A stretch of 64,000 bases of DNA from Ailurus styani (lineage: Eukaryota; Chordata; Mammalia; Carnivora; Ailuridae), in contig LNAC01000162.1 in the NCBI GenBank assembly GCA_002007465.1, forward strand, positions 3,331,761 to 3,395,760, given 5' to 3'. The notes beneath the pieces were generated by a model. It was not told the origin of the DNA. It saw only the letters and a program-made list of their open reading frames with translations, and did not search any database. Made by a program: the position numbers and the translations under genes. Below are positions 1 to 13,005 of the stretch, piece by piece; position 1 is the first letter of the stretch; every line of letters begins with the position of its first letter.

Positions 1-1249
1 AACTGACCCACCCAAGCACCCAGAGATGTCCCTGTTCTAAACTGAGTAAGAGTCCATTCTACTGCAGTTGTCTGAGAGAAAAGCGTTTCTGGTGGAGGGA
101 CAAGAAAGGTCAAAAATCTGTGATGTGGGAGCAAACTGAAACATCTGAGAAACAGTCAAGAGGCTGATGTAGGTGGAGCAAAGACTGAGGGGGAGAAGAG
201 TTGATAGCGAAATCAGATGAGTGAGTAATGCCTTCTTCTGTCACACTGAAAAGACTGGCATTTTTTCTGAATGACTTGGGATACCACCACAGTTTTGAGG
301 AGAGGAATGACAGGGTCATATGTATACTTCACCAAGTTCAATCTGGTTGTTTGATTGGGATCAGTATTCTAAGTCACAAGTAGTAAAAGCTTCATCCATA
401 ATATTAAAGGTAGAAAGGTAAGAAGTGGTCAGATTCTGTATATATTAATGAAAAGGGAGGGTTATCAGCACTTTCTGTGCACTGAAAGTCAGTACCGTTT
501 ACCTTCCTCTTATCTCCAGATCAAAAGACTTTTAAAAATGATCAAGAAACAGCTTAAAGCCAAAATTTAGGGTTCCCAATATTTTTCACACTTTTCCCTG
601 CAGTCATTGAGGTTTTATGTGATAAGTCTTATGTCTTAGTTGTTGGTTCTACTGTTCTCCCCAAAACACATACACAGCACAACAGTACAAAAAGCTGTTT
701 GGCAGAATAAAACTGTGAAGGCATTAACTTCCATGGCTGAAGTCTGATGACACAGAGAAGATCTGGCAGGGATCCTCAGAGGAGGGCAAATTGATATGAA
801 CACAAGTTTCTGATTAGGAACATCATGTCATCTAGTTTTATACACAATTATCTGTATTTCCCAGTGTTAAAGACTTTGAAAACATGTAAGACCTACAGGC
901 CTGTATTTGATCCTCAGAGGTAATACATAAAACTTCGACTTAAAAAAATGGGAAGATATTTCCCTATATCTATGCCTGTCCACCCCTCCACCCCTTGAAT
1001 TGCAGTAAGCAACTGTATCTTCCATGGGTAATTAATAAAAGCATCTGTTTTTGAAGGGTCCTGGGTAGGTTGTGTTGAGTCACAGAAGACAAACAAAGCA
1101 CAAGCAGGTTTCCAGTTATGCTTTTCTGTGACTTCCCCTAACACACACAGTGCAGTGAACAACCAAGATGGGAAACAGTGTTCTGGAACTTGGTTGGATT
1201 AGAATAAAGACAATGCTTTTCAAATTTCAAAACAATTCTATATTCATGC
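1..1249. other. Unique AT-rich DNA, no gene seen
   Basis: No repeat family or coding exon is recognised. The short open frames here lack conserved motifs and are what chance gives in AT-rich DNA. It may be intergenic or intronic. Confidence 0.5.
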
Positions 1250-1330
1250 TCTATGTATCCCAATTTTTAGATGAAGAAGGGAAGACTGAATAATCTAACC
1301 AGGATCACACAGTACATGAATGTACATCAC
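1250..1330 (-). mobile_element. Possible MIR fragment (antisense)
   Basis: The run 'tttttagatgaagaaggg...gactgaataatctaaccaggatcacacagtacatga' resembles the MIR core, which on the antisense strand reads as a gatgaggaaactgag / gtcacacag type sequence. It is short and diverged, so the call is tentative. Confidence 0.35.
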
Positions 1331-3220
1331 TACATGAATAATATTGGTCTAATTATTGCAACTCTATACATTTTCTTTCCTTCTCTAAAACAGAGAAACT
1401 CAAGAGTTGAGCTGTAAGGATAAAATGAGTAAAAATGTGCAAAACCCTTAATAGAGTTTCTGGGGATAAAGTCACTGAGCAACTGTTAATATTCTGATTA
1501 AGAAGGTCATCATACTGAACTGACAAGAAGAAGCCTTCTTTGTTATACTCACTGCATTTTGATTTGGTACATAGTTTCCTGTTGTTGAAGAAAAGCAGTG
1601 TTTTAAAGTCAGAAAATAAGGAAATACATGGCAAAGTGTTTGGTGGTTGATGTGCATCCTGGAGGTGTTGAGGTTTGTTGTATTATAAATAACACTGTTC
1701 ACGTCATCCCTCCTGAGTTTCTGCAGCATGGTAAAGGTAATAATGTGTAACTGATGGAATTTCAAATAAAGCATTATTAAAATATTTGTTCAGTGACCTT
1801 TTTGCTCTTTACCTCTTGTCTTCTTGTGGCTGTTAACACTCTGGTACAATCTCCATCCATCTTATACATTTCTTTCTGTTCTACTCACAATGTCCCCTTA
1901 ATTGATTCAAGACATCTATTCTATTTTCTTTTTGGAATTGAGAAAAGATATGTGATGGTACTTGTTGAGAAGTTTATATCCTAAGTTAGGAGATCCAGGT
2001 CTGAAGAAAGACACACAGTTATGAGTAGATGTCTTATTAAAAAAGGAATAAAACATCAGTCAGTTTCTCATGGTGTATGAATTATAATAAGTACTTTGGA
2101 GGACCTTTTGTGTTCTACAGCCTAGCAGGGTGCCAGATGGTAAAATCCTTCCTTGGTACTAAAGGATGCTTTTGCCTGTGTGGGGTGCTAAATCTGTCAG
2201 TGGTATTTTATTCCTGACAATCGAGAATGCTGAGATAGTCTATAAACCTATTTACATATTTACGATATTCTCAGGATATAATTCACAGATTGGAAAATTT
2301 TAGATGAAAACAGCAGAGGAGGGCAGAAACAAGAAAGCATAATTTTTCAGGAAAAAAATGCTTAAAAGAACAAGAAAAAATATCTTCTCATGATCCATGG
2401 ATTAAGGATGACTCAGAGCATCCTCACAAGAACAGTCTGTTTCCACAAGGCATAAAATTCAAGGTAGCTCAGAGAACTGAAATCTTGCTTTGTCAGGATC
2501 TATGTCAGAGAACATTTGGTAGGGATAAGTGGGTACCTGTTAAGTTTACCAGGCACATGAATATTCCAGAGTCTAGTTTCGTGATGGAAAGAGTCGGATT
2601 TGTTAAAAGCCTTCTAGGCAAATACTTTCTTTAGAATATCATAAGATTTATAAAATTAAGAATAACAGTTCTAGAAGTTTCAGTTTCCTATAGAAGACAG
2701 GTATACAAAAATAATGAAATATACCTTAATTTCAGGTTGATATCACCTGTGTTATCTTTTTCTGAACAAAGGGGTAAACAGCACATAACATTTAGTACTT
2801 CATGACCAGAGGAGGCCAATGGAAAGGAAAACATACTTCAAAAGAAACAGACCTAAAGGAAGATAGGGAACTCATAAAATTATATGTTAAAAAATGTGTA
2901 ACTGGATGAAAATCCACAAAAACTGAGATTCAGTAAAGAATTTGTATGTGTTATAAAAAGAGGAAAGCTCTTCTAGATCCAACAATAAGGCAAATTAAGT
3001 TAATATTGCAACCCCTTCCCCTACAAATACTTGTAAATTCAGCATAAAACAAAGCGACAATGATAAATGAATACTGAATATTAAACCAAGTTTAAAAGGA
3101 AAAAAATCAAATCAGGAAAAGCTGGAATGAAGAGGGATCACAAATTCAGAAATAAGGGTACAAGCTGATATTATGGCTTATATGAACGCCTATATTTACC
3201 TCTTACAAAGAGTTAAATTT
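1331..3220. other. Unique AT-rich DNA, no gene seen
   Basis: There is no recognisable repeat, RNA gene or exon. Open frames near 1353-1774 on the minus strand and 1793-1984 on the plus strand are short and overlap in different frames without any domain signature. Confidence 0.5.
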
Positions 3221-3408
3221 TTTTTTAAAGATTTTATTTATTTATTTGACAGAGAGCAACCGCAAGTAGGCAGAGAGGCAGGCAGAGAGAGGAGGAAGCA
3301 GGCTCCCCACTGAGCAGGGAGCCCGATGTGGGGCTTGATCTCAAGACCCTGAGATCATGACCTGAGCCGAAGGCAGAGGCTTTAACACACTGAGCCACCC
3401 AGGCGCCC
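3221..3408 (-). mobile_element. CanSINE, young type
   Basis: Reads on the plus strand as poly-T, 'aaagattttatttattta', a GA-rich stretch, 'caagtaggcagagaggcagg', then the tRNA-derived head ending 'gagccacccaggcgccc'. It is therefore a full-length minus-strand copy of about 188 bp. The flanks 'aagagttaaatttt' and 'aagaattaaaaatttt' look like a decayed TSD. Confidence 0.9.
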
Positions 3409-3639
3409 AAGAATTAAAAATTTTTATTTGAATTGCCCAATTTTGAAAACTTGAAACAACAGTAAGAGTGACTCAGCTTCTTTCTGTGTTGATCAACAAA
3501 CAATTGTAGTTAGAGAACTGTAAAACAATGTAGGTAACTGGGTCATCTGACTTCATCACTTGGTGAATGAATTACTAGTAGAGAGTTGCCTGATATTCAA
3601 TTCAATACAGTCAGTAACATCTGACTTGATGGTGGGTCT

Positions 3640-3672
3640 AAAAAACAAACAAACAAAAAACCAAAAAAAACC
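3640..3672. repeat. A-rich (CAAA)n simple repeat
   Basis: A short run of aaaacaaacaaacaaaaaacc, about 30 bp. It probably arose as an A-rich tail or by slippage; no parent element is visible upstream. Confidence 0.6.
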
Positions 3673-3757
3673 TACATTTTTGTCTAATGATGGATGTAAA
3701 GAAGATTTTGAGATATTTCCGAAAGTTGTAATGAGGTATAAAAATATTTGTGATATT

Positions 3758-3977
3758 GGGGTGCCTAGGTGGCTCAGTTATGCATCTGACTCTTAATTTC
3801 AGCACAGGTCATGACCTCAGGGTCCTGAGATTGAGACTTGTGACATATCAAGCTCTGCGCCCAGTGGGGAGTCTTGTTCTCTTCCTCTCTCTCCCTCTGC
3901 CATTCCCCTATCTCACCACTGACGTGCATGTGCATCCTCTCTCCCTTAAATAAATAAATCTTAAAAAAAATTTTTTT
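3758..3977 (+). mobile_element. CanSINE, older diverged copy
   Basis: Begins 'ggggtgcctaggtggctcag', has the B-box-like 'caggtcatgacctcagg' region, a pyrimidine-rich 'ctcttcctctctctccctctgcc' and an A/T tail 'aaataaataaatctt'. Substitutions and a small internal rearrangement mark it as older. Possible TSD: 'tgtgata' on both sides. Confidence 0.85.
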
Positions 3978-4154
3978 TAATCTGTGATACCTAATCATGC
4001 CACAGCTCCTTTTAATACTATTGTAATTTATTGCCTAGACTCATGATCAGAGTGAACACTACATTTTAGTTATAGCTTGAACAAAATGAAAATGTAATTT
4101 TCCCATCAAATTCCAGGCCCCTAAAATCTATCCATGGTTCTGATGATTAAGAAT

Positions 4155-4312
4155 CTCTGCTTTATCTCTATTGCCTCATCTAATCTTTATAGGACCCCTA
4201 TAAAATAAGCATTATTATTATTTAACTGATGATGAAACTGAAGGATAGTTTGAATCTTTCTAATGATTCGTATCGTATAATAGGGAAATTGTGAAGCTGG
4301 GATTCTAACAGA
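4155..4312 (-). mobile_element. MIR (antisense)
   Basis: Contains 'tctaatctttataggacccctataaaataagcattattatta' followed by 'gatgatgaaactgaagg' and 'gaagctgggattctaac'. This is the normal order of blocks in an antisense MIR, with several decayed positions. MIR is an ancient tRNA-derived SINE found across mammals. Confidence 0.7.
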
Positions 4313-6145
4313 GGCAAACTGAGTTGGCATATTTTTTTTTCTTTTTGAGCTAAATTCTTATGCATTGTTATGTATTTATGCATTAGGTAGTTCTATATCT
4401 ATCTAACCAATTGTTCTTTTCTATCGATTCATAGGCCACATCCATAATACTTCCATTGCAATTTTAAAATATTTTTGAAATTTGGTAGGGTAATTTCTTT
4501 CTCAATATTCTACACATATTTTTCAATATCCAAATTAATTATCTAAATTTAAGACACATTTTTAGAAGTCAGGCCTATGGAGATATAATCTTGCATACAT
4601 TCAAATTCATCCCTTTTGAGGTACAGTTAAAGGTTTTTACAAATACATGATGTAACCTAAAATGGAACATTTCCATTTACCCAAAAGTTCCCTCATCCTC
4701 CTTTATAATTAATTCCTTACCCTCTAAATTTTAAAAAAGTTGAGGAATAAACATTAAGCTACAGATGGTAGGAAAGGTTTTGTTTTGTTTACCAGATCAA
4801 AGAATAAATAAATAAAGGATAGGACATAGAGTGAAAGGTTGACAATATTCATTACATTTTAGTTTATATATTAAAAAACCTCTTTTAAACAATTGAAAAA
4901 ATAAGTTTAGGTAACTAGAAGCAATATCATGTAACAATAATAACAGACCACTCCAACTACAGCAGACTGAATAAATGGTAAGATTAAATTTAAGGTTTGG
5001 ATGGGATTACATTGGGTAAAGTTTAGGAACAGAATTATGAAAGAAGAAAAATAAAGTTGGGATGATGAGACCCACTGTAGGTATAGGTATCATACATACA
5101 GGACCTGGCAAATTGTAGACTTGGTGAGCTGCAAATTTCATATGCTAATAGTCAGAGAGAGTAAAAAGGAAGCCTGTTACTCTGGACTTAATTCTGGCTA
5201 CCAGGAATATACCAGTTTAAGTGAAAATAACAAGAAATTTGCAAGAAATCAAGCACATTGTCTCTGTGTTAAACAACAGAGGTGTCTGAAATATCCAGCT
5301 ATAGTTCTTGGATTGTAGGTACATAATTTAATAAAAACCCAGCAGAAGGAGGTTTGGTCCCACAGCCTGAGATTTAAAAAAAAAAATGATAAAATAGAAA
5401 AAGATCATTGAAAGTGCTTCAAAAACACAAAGTCAAGATTCTGTAAAATCCTTTTCAATTCCTTATATAAGAAATATTAAAATCAACTTTCACAAGAGGA
5501 TAAAATAAAATACATATTATGGCACTGCAATATATCGAACTCATTATATTTCCCACTCTTGGTGGAAGAGGCTTTGGCTTTATGGAAAAACTCTTGTACC
5601 AAATAATAGTACTCTAATTATAAAATTTTGGATATTAAGTAGCAGAAAAATGAGGTAATTTACAAATGGATTATATTTCCTTTGCATCGGTGATAAAACA
5701 TCACATATCCTTTCTATGCTAAATGTTTGATAATGTCTTTTGCCCTTACAGTTCCCCTTCATGGCATTCCTCCTCAGTCCACTGTAATTTCACTTGTGCC
5801 TCCACTAAACTATTCGTAATTCAGACATTACTAACTCCTAAATACAACAGACATTTTCAGTCTTAATTTTTGATAGTTGATTTTTCTGCTGTTTTAAATA
5901 TTGTAGGATCACTTCCTATTGCTTAAAACTTTCTACTCCCCTCATTTTATAACACTATATTCCTGTAATTTTCTTCTATATAATGTTCTTCTTCTCTCTT
6001 TCATCTCATAAATTCTGGTACACTCAATTCTTTCCTCTCCACCAAATGAATTTTCTTATACTGAGTTTCTCTTTGAATTATCTCTACCATTTGTGTGCTT
6101 TTTAGCTACTATCTATGCTCTTATGATATCAAAAGTAACATGACT
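4313..6145. other. Unique AT-rich DNA, no gene seen
   Basis: AT-rich sequence with scattered A and T runs. No repeat family is confidently recognised and no exon-like open frame is seen. The 65-codon frame at 5121-5318 has no motif and no supporting context. Confidence 0.45.
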
Positions 6146-6339
6146 GGGCGCCTGGGTGGCTCTATGGGTTAAAGCCTCTGCCTTCGGCTCAGGTCATGAT
6201 CTCAGGGTTCTGGGATCGAGGCCCGCATTGGGCTCCCTGCTCAGCGGGGAGCCTGCTTCCTCCTCTCTCTCTGCCTGCCTCTCTGCCTACTTGTGATCTC
6301 TCTCTCTCTCTGTCAAATAAATAAAAAATCTTAAAAAAA
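6146..6339 (+). mobile_element. CanSINE, young type, clear TSD
   Basis: Full-length copy starting 'gggcgcctgggtggct' with head 'gggttaaagcctctgcc', then 'tctctgcctacttgtgatc' and tail 'aaataaataaaaaatctt'. It is flanked by the perfect 13-bp TSD aaaagtaacatga at 6131-6143 and 6340-6352, proving insertion by target-primed reverse transcription. Confidence 0.95.
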
Positions 6340-6992
6340 AAAAGTAACATGATTTACCATGATCTCTTGTAACACTAAACATGTGTATATCCCTAACTTT
6401 TGGACCTTTACACTTTGATATCTCAGGGGTCTTTTACTGTCCAGATGCCTAAGATGGAACTCATATTCCTTTCAAATCTGGTTTTTCTCCTCAATTTCAT
6501 ATGTTAATTTATAGTATACCAACAATCCAGATACCTAGCCAGAAATTCTGGGTTTTACTATTATTTTTAGTAGTTCTCAGGTTTACTCCTAATCTATACC
6601 CCTAATCTATATTCTGCTGGACAAATCTACCTAGTAATTATTTACTGAATCTGGAAAACCACTTTTATTTCTGGGTCTACTCTGCCCACTTAGTCCTTCA
6701 TCCTCATTTGATAGGCCTAAAATAAAACTCATTTCTTCACAATAATTTAATTGAGATTTTATAAAAAGTTTCATTCTTCTTTGTATCAATATAACATAGC
6801 CTGATAATTACCTGATGTGTAATGGGCTCAATTAATGATGGCTGAAAATAAATGGAAAAAAATAAAGCCGCTGACATGGGTTGTCTTAAGATGATAGAGA
6901 TATGCCTTCAGAAACTATTAAAAGATATTTATATATTCCAATGCCTATTCTATCTTTTCAACATCCTCCTTGTGGCTGTTTTTGAAGGGATC

Positions 6993-7199
6993 CTTTTTTT
7001 TTTTTTTTTTTAAAGATTTTATTTATTTATTTCACAGAGGGAGAGAGATCACAAGTAGGCAGGTAGACAGGCAGAGAGAGAGGAGGAAGCAGGCTCCCTG
7101 CCGAGCAGAGAGCCCGATGCGGGCCTCGATCCCAGGACGCTGAGATCATGACCTGAGCCGAAAGCAGAGGCTTTAACCCACTGAGCCACCCAGGCGCCC
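6993..7199 (-). mobile_element. CanSINE, young type
   Basis: Poly-T of about 19, 'aaagattttatttattta', then the young-type body and the head ending 'ccacccaggcgccc'. The flanks 'gaagggatcctt' and 'taagggattctt' are an imperfect TSD. The long uninterrupted T run suggests a relatively recent insertion. Confidence 0.92.
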
Positions 7200-8838
7200 T
7201 TAAGGGATTCTTATAGCAGACAGAGGTTCCAGCTAAAGGAGTCTCCTTAACTCAAATCATCCATGTTTCCAATTATGCTGTGATTCCCTTCGAGCTTAAT
7301 TTCCAGCTTCTAATATTTAGGCACTAATAGAATCCAAGTTAGTAAATAATAATCTGTGTGTGGAGATTCAGAAAACAATGTATTATTAATTTATATCTGG
7401 CATTTTATTTCTTAGAATCTGATATTTGATCTCCAAAACTATTGCCCATTTCATGTTCCTCAAACAAATTTTACTATCATTAAAGCTGGTATACAATTTA
7501 CACAAAGGGAAAGAAACGATATAGAATTAATTGATTTATACTATTCACTATATGTAGCAGGGGATATAACTGATTTTTGAAATGTACAAATATATTTGAA
7601 AATATAATTAGGAAACCTATAGGTTGTTGACTTTATGTTATCTAGACTGCAAAACTCAGCTATTATCCTTCTTGACCTTTTATTGGATTTTTTACTGGAA
7701 AGTGCCATGTATTTTTTCTTCAGTGCCCTTCTTCTCTGATTAGACTTTTAAACGCTTACCAAAGAAACTTGTGATTAATGACCATTAGAACTTATTGGAC
7801 TTGAAGGACAAATACTTGCTTCACCAGTTAAGAGAATGAGCTAATCAAAATGAAGAAGTGCAGGGCAAGGGAGACCAGAGAGAGAAACGAAAGCAGTGAA
7901 TCTATATGGATTCGCTTGAAGTGATGAGCTGAACTGTTAACTTTTCATTTACTGCATCACAAACTTGACTCAACCTTTGTCTGTATTAAGAATAATGGAT
8001 CAGTTCTCATAGAAAAGTATAAAACTTCTCAAAATAAACCTCCCCCCTCTTATTTTTATAGCTACTGGTTGGTATTATTCCAGCTTCTTCACAGTAAATA
8101 TTTCACAGTATCTTTCACAGAGTGGAAAAACTTTTCCACCTCCACAGTTACAAATCCTACTATAACAAACCAAACTGGCTTTCTCTTCAGAGACTATAAT
8201 TCATACTTCGGCACAAAATTGAGACCGAACTTTTTATTTGCTGAGAAGATGCCACAATTTTCTTTTATATGGTGTGATCTCATTCTTTGCCTTTCCAGTG
8301 ACCTCAAAGGAGTAGATGCCTTAAATATTTCAATGCCAGATTGTTTGTGAACTGGAGATGAATCAGTCTTGAAAAGGAGGCAGAAATCCTTTTTGGTGGA
8401 AGGGTGCCAAGTAACAATTCAGAGTTTGCTATGTTGATACTTGCTATGTGTTTCATCAAAAAAGTGCACTATTGATAGACATTCAGGCATCTAGCAATAT
8501 AATGTATGTGTTCTCCCTTTAAAATTAATCTCTACAAAATAAAAAAGAGTTAGAAAAACAGGAATGAAGTTTAGTGTTGTCTGAACATTTTTCTACACGT
8601 ACAATGATACTAATGGAGGGGGGAAAACAGTGTGTTTCCTACATGATATGGAAAAAAAATTACCAATCAAAAAATTATACCTACGTTGATTTTTCATAAT
8701 TGGTGTGAAGATGTGCTATAGTAGGACAGAAAATAAAAAAGGTTTACTGTACTTGAAAAATTAAGCTTACTTAATTTTTCCTTACTTTCCTTTTGTTACT
8801 TTTGGTTCTCCAGAGAATATTCATTTGCATCTTTCTTT
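7200..8838. other. Unique DNA, no gene seen
   Basis: No recognisable repeats. The stretch 7,740-8,350 is less A/T-monotonous than its surroundings. It contains a 93-codon open frame (8069-8350) that lacks any domain, signal peptide or splice context, so it is not called as a gene. Confidence 0.45.
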
Positions 8839-8854
8839 AAAATATTCTGTTCTA

Positions 8855-9050
8855 GGGACACCTGGGTGGCTCAGTCAGTTAAGCATCTGCCTTTGGCTTG
8901 GGTCTTATCCCAGGGTCCTGGGATCATGCCCTGCATCAGGCTCCCTGTTCACTGGGGAGCCTGCTTCTCCCTCTCCCACTCCCCCTGCTTGTGCTCTCTC
9001 GCTCTCTCTCCCCTTCTCTGTCAAATAAATAAAATCTTTAAAACTAAAAT
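8855..9050 (+). mobile_element. CanSINE, older type with TSD
   Basis: Starts 'gggacacctgggtggctcagtcagttaagcatctgcc', the older head type, and ends 'tcaaataaataaaatctttaaaac'. It is flanked by the perfect 11-bp TSD aaaatattctg (8839-8849 and 9051-9061). Confidence 0.93.
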
Positions 9051-9297
9051 AAAATATTCTGCTGTAGATGTGCTAGCCTAGTAAACCATGACATGGACCA
9101 AACAGAATGACATTATGGAAAATATGAAGTAATTTGGGCATTTTTATTCTTTACTGTCCCTTTTTACTTTTAGGTTTTTATTTTAATTCAAATTAGTTAA
9201 CATACAGTGTTATATTTGTTTCAGGTATACAAAAAAGTGGTTCAACATTTAGGTTATGTGACCCTGTGCTCATTGTGACAAGTATATTCCTTATCCC

Positions 9298-9493
9298 TTT
9301 TTTTTAAAGATTTTATTTATTTATATGACACAGAGAGAGAGCGATTACAAGTAGGCAGAGAGGCAGGCAGAGAGAGGAGGAAGCAGGCTCCCTGCTGAGC
9401 AGAGAGCCCGATGCGGGCCTCGATCCCAGGACCCTGGGATCAAGACCTGAGCCGGAGGCAGAGGTTTTAACCCACTGAGCCACCCAGGCGCCC
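9298..9493 (-). mobile_element. CanSINE in L1 3' UTR
   Basis: Young-type minus-strand copy ending 'gagccacccaggcgccc'. The L1 3' UTR sequence tattccttatcc is duplicated exactly on both sides (9285-9296 and 9496-9507), so the SINE landed after the L1. Confidence 0.95.
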
Positions 9494-9902
9494 TGTATTC
9501 CTTATCCTAATCACCTAGTTAACCCATCCCCTCATCCACCTCTCCTCTGATAACCACCAGTTTATTCTCTATAATTAAGAGTCTATTTCTTAATTTGTCT
9601 CTCTCTTATTTTTCCCCTTTGCTTGTTTGTTTCTTAAATTGCACACGAGTAAAATCATATGACATTTGTCTTTCATTTACTGACTTATTTCTTATTTTTA
9701 TTACTGACTTAAACTCTCTAGCTCCATCCACGTCATTGCAAATGGCAAGATTTCATTTTTTATGGCTGAGTAATATTCCATTTCTTTATCCATTCATCTG
9801 TGGATGGAAATATGACCTGCTTCCTTATCTTGGCTGTGGTAAATAATGTTGCAAAAACATAGGGTTGCATGCCTCCCTGTGAATTAGTGCTCTTGTATTC
9901 TT

Positions 9903-10097
9903 TTTTTCTTCCTTTTAAAGATTTTATTTAACAAAAAAAGAGAGAGCACAAGCAGGGGGAGCAGCAGGCAGAGAGAGAGGGAAAAGCAAACTCTTCACCA
10001 AGCAGGGAGCCAGATGTGGGCTTCGAATCCAGGACCCTGAGTTCATGAACTGAGCCGAAGGCAGGCAATAAACCGATTGAGCCACCCAGGCACCCCG
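9903..10097 (-). mobile_element. CanSINE in L1 ORF2
   Basis: Older-type minus-strand copy with an 'agcaggggga' segment and head ending 'ccacccaggcacccc'. It has a perfect 16-bp TSD, gtgctcttgtattctt, at 9887-9902 and 10098-10113. Confidence 0.95.
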
Positions 10098-10429
10098 GTG
10101 CTCTTGTATTCTTGGGGTAAATACTCAGTAGTATGATAACTGGAGTAGTATTACTGGTAGTTCTATTTTTAATTTTTTGAGGAAACCCCATACTGTTTTC
10201 CCAAGTGGCTCCTTTAGTGCATGGATGCTCCTTTTTCCCCTCACATCTTTGCCAATGCCTGTTGTTTCTTGTGTTATTGGTTTTAGCCATTTGAGGTGAT
10301 AGCTCATTGTAGTTTTGATTTGTATTTCCCCGACGAAGAATTATGTTGAGCATCTTTTCATGTATCTGTTGACCATCCCTATGTCTTCTTTGCAGAAATG
10401 TCTATTTATGTCTTCTGCTCATATTTTTT

Positions 10430-10623
10430 CTTTTTTTAAAAGGTTTAATTTATTTATTTGACAGAGAGAGAGATCACAAGTAGGCAGAGAGGCAGGCAGA
10501 GAGAGAGAGGAAGTAGGCTCTCTGCCGAGCAGAGAGCCTCATGTGGGCCTCAATCCCAGGACCCTGAGATCATGACCTGAGCCGAAGGCAGAGGCTTTAA
10601 CCCCCTGAGCCACCCAGGCGCCC
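10430..10623 (-). mobile_element. CanSINE in L1 ORF2
   Basis: Young-type copy ('gatcacaagtaggcagagag'). The 12-bp TSD tcttctgctcat is at 10411-10422 and 10625-10636. Between the first TSD copy and the SINE tail is a short T-rich run that belongs to the tail. Confidence 0.95.
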
Positions 10624-11764
10624 ATCTTCTGCTCATTTTAATTATTCATTTTGGGGGGATTATATTGTTTGGATTCTAACCCTTTATTAGATATGTCATT
10701 TGCAAATATGTTCTCCCATATAAGTTGCCTTTTAGTTTTGCTGATTGTTTCCCTCACTGTGCAGAAGCTTTTTATTTTGATGTCCCAAAAGTTTAATTTT
10801 GCTTTTGTTTACCTTGCCTCAAAAGATATATCAGAAAGAAGTTATTATGGTCAATATCAAAGAATTTACTGCCTATGTTCTCTTCTAGGATTTTTATGGT
10901 CTCAGGTCTCACATTTAGGTCTTTAATAAATTTTGAATTTATTTTTGTATATAGTGTAAGAAAGTCCTATTTCATTCTCTTGCATGTGCCTGTCCACATT
11001 TTCCAACACCATTTGTTGAAGAGACTATCTTTTTCCCTTTCTAGCTTTGTCAAAAATTAATTAACTATTAATTCAATTTGAAATCCACTGAGTTTATTTC
11101 TGGATTTTCTAATCTGTTCTAATGATCTATGAGTCTATTTTTGCACCATTACCATACTATTTTGCTTACTGCAGCTTTGCAATATAACTTAAAGTCCAGA
11201 ACTGTGATGCTTCCAACTTTGCTTTTCATTTTCAAAATTGCTTTGGTTATTCGGGGTCTTTTGTGGTTGCATACAAATTTTAGGATTGTTATGTTCTAGA
11301 TCTGTGAAAAATGCTTGGTATTTTGATAGGGATCACAATAGATCTGTAGATTGCTTTCAGTACTATAGACATTTTAACAATATTTGTTCTTCTAATCCAT
11401 GAACATGGAGTGACTTTCCAATACTTTGTATCATCTTCAAGTTCTTTCATCGTGTTCTATAGTTTTCGGGTCTTTCACCACTTTGGTTAGGTTTAGTCCT
11501 GGTATCTTGTTGTTTTTGGTTCAATTGTACATAGAATTGTTTTGTAAATAGAATTGTTTTCTTAATTCCTTTTTCTGCTGTATTAGTGTATAGAAATGCA
11601 ACAGATTTCTGTATATTGATTTTGTATCCTGTAATTTCACTGAATTGTTTATCGGTTCTAGTACTTTTTTGGTGGTGTCTTTCAGGTCTTCCATATATAG
11701 TATCATGTTATTTGCCAATAGTGAAAGTTTTACTTCTTCCATACCAATTTGGATGCCTTTTACT

Positions 11765-11960
11765 CTATTTTATTTTGAAGATTTTATTTATCTATTTGAC
11801 AGAGAGAGACACAGTGAGAGAGGGAACAGAAGCAGGGGGAGAGGGAGAAGCAAGCTTTCCTCAGAGCAGGGAGCCCAACACAAGGCTCAATCCCAGGACT
11901 CTGGAATCATGACCTGAGCCAAAGGCAGACACTTAATGACTGAGCCACCCAGGTGCCCCT
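11765..11960 (-). mobile_element. CanSINE in L1 ORF2
   Basis: Older-type copy ('agcagggggagagggagaagc'). The 11-bp TSD tgccttttact is at 11754-11764 and 11964-11974. Confidence 0.94.
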
Positions 11961-11982
11961 GAGTGCCTTTTACTTATTTGTT

Positions 11983-12008
11983 TTTGTTGTTGTTGTTGTT
12001 GTTGTTGT
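11983..12008. repeat. (GTT)n microsatellite
   Basis: About eight tandem GTT units within the L1, just downstream of the SINE that ends near 11960. It probably arose by slippage in the L1 sequence. Confidence 0.85.
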
Positions 12009-12167
12009 CTTGATTCCTGTGGCTAGGACTTCCAGTACTATGCTGAGTAAAAGTGGTGAGAATGGACATCCTTGTCTTGTTCCTGACCTTTGGTGCAAAG
12101 CTCTCAATTTTTCACCAATAAGGATGATGCAACCCAGAGGGTTTTCATATATGGCCTTTATTATCTT

Positions 12168-12189
12168 TTTATTTTATTTTATTTTATTT

Positions 12190-12225
<36 letters not shown>

Positions 12226-12376
12226 ACAAGTAGGCAGAGAGGCAGACAGAGAGAGAGGAGGAAGCAGGTTCCCTGCTGAGCAGGGAGCCCAATGTGGGGC
12301 TCGATCGCAGGACCCTGAGATCATGACCTGAGTTGAAGGCAGAGGCTTTAACCCACTGAGCCACCCAGGTGCCCCA
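12168..12376 (-). mobile_element. CanSINE in L1 ORF2, 17-bp TSD
   Basis: Young-type copy whose (TTTTA)n tail and (GA)n tract are expanded. The perfect TSD atggcctttattatctt at 12151-12167 and 12377-12393 is one of the longest in the window. Confidence 0.96.
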
Positions 12377-12942
12377 ATGGCCTTTATTATCTTGAGGTAT
12401 GTTCCCTCTAAACTTAATTTGCTGAGGGTTTTTATTAGGAACAAATTTACTTTGTCAAATGCTTTTTCTGCATTGATAGCAGGATCATATGGTTTATATC
12501 CTTTCTCTTATTGATGTGATGTATCACACTGATTTGTAAATGTTGAACCATTCTTAGAATTCAGGAATAAATCCCACTTGATCATGGTGAATAATATTTT
12601 AATGTATTGTTGCCTTCAATTTGCTAATATTTTGTTGAGGATTTCTGCATCTATGCCATCAGAGATATTGGTCTGTGGTTCTTTAGTGGTGTCTTTATCT
12701 GGTTTTGTTATCAGGGGAATGCTGGCTTCATAGAATGAATTTGGAAGTTTTCCTTCCTTTTCTATTTTTGAAATAGTGTGACAGAATAGGTAGTACTTCT
12801 TTAAATGTTTGGTAGAATTCACCTGTGAAGTCATTAGGTCCAAGACTTTTGTTCATTGGGAGTTTTTTGTTACTGATTCAATTTTATTGCTGGTAATCAG
12901 TCTGTTCAAATTTTTTATATCTTCCTGTTTCAATTTTAGCCG

Positions 12943-12952
12943 TTTCTCTTTT

Positions 12953-13005
<53 letters not shown>

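Noticed and set aside
6146..6230. tRNA-like sequence with A and B box resemblance, considered as a tRNA gene
   Set aside because: It is the tRNA-Lys-derived head of a CanSINE. The cloverleaf is not conserved, and the same sequence recurs across the window.
8069..8350. 93-codon open frame in unique DNA, considered as a small gene or exon
   Set aside because: There is no recognised domain, signal peptide, clear splice context or paralogue, and its length is within chance expectation for 64 kb.
9928..10353. 141-codon minus-strand open frame that looks like a chimeric protein
   Set aside because: It runs from the L1 ORF2 C-terminus into an inserted CanSINE, with the in-frame fusion due to chance. 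There is no sign of use as a gene.
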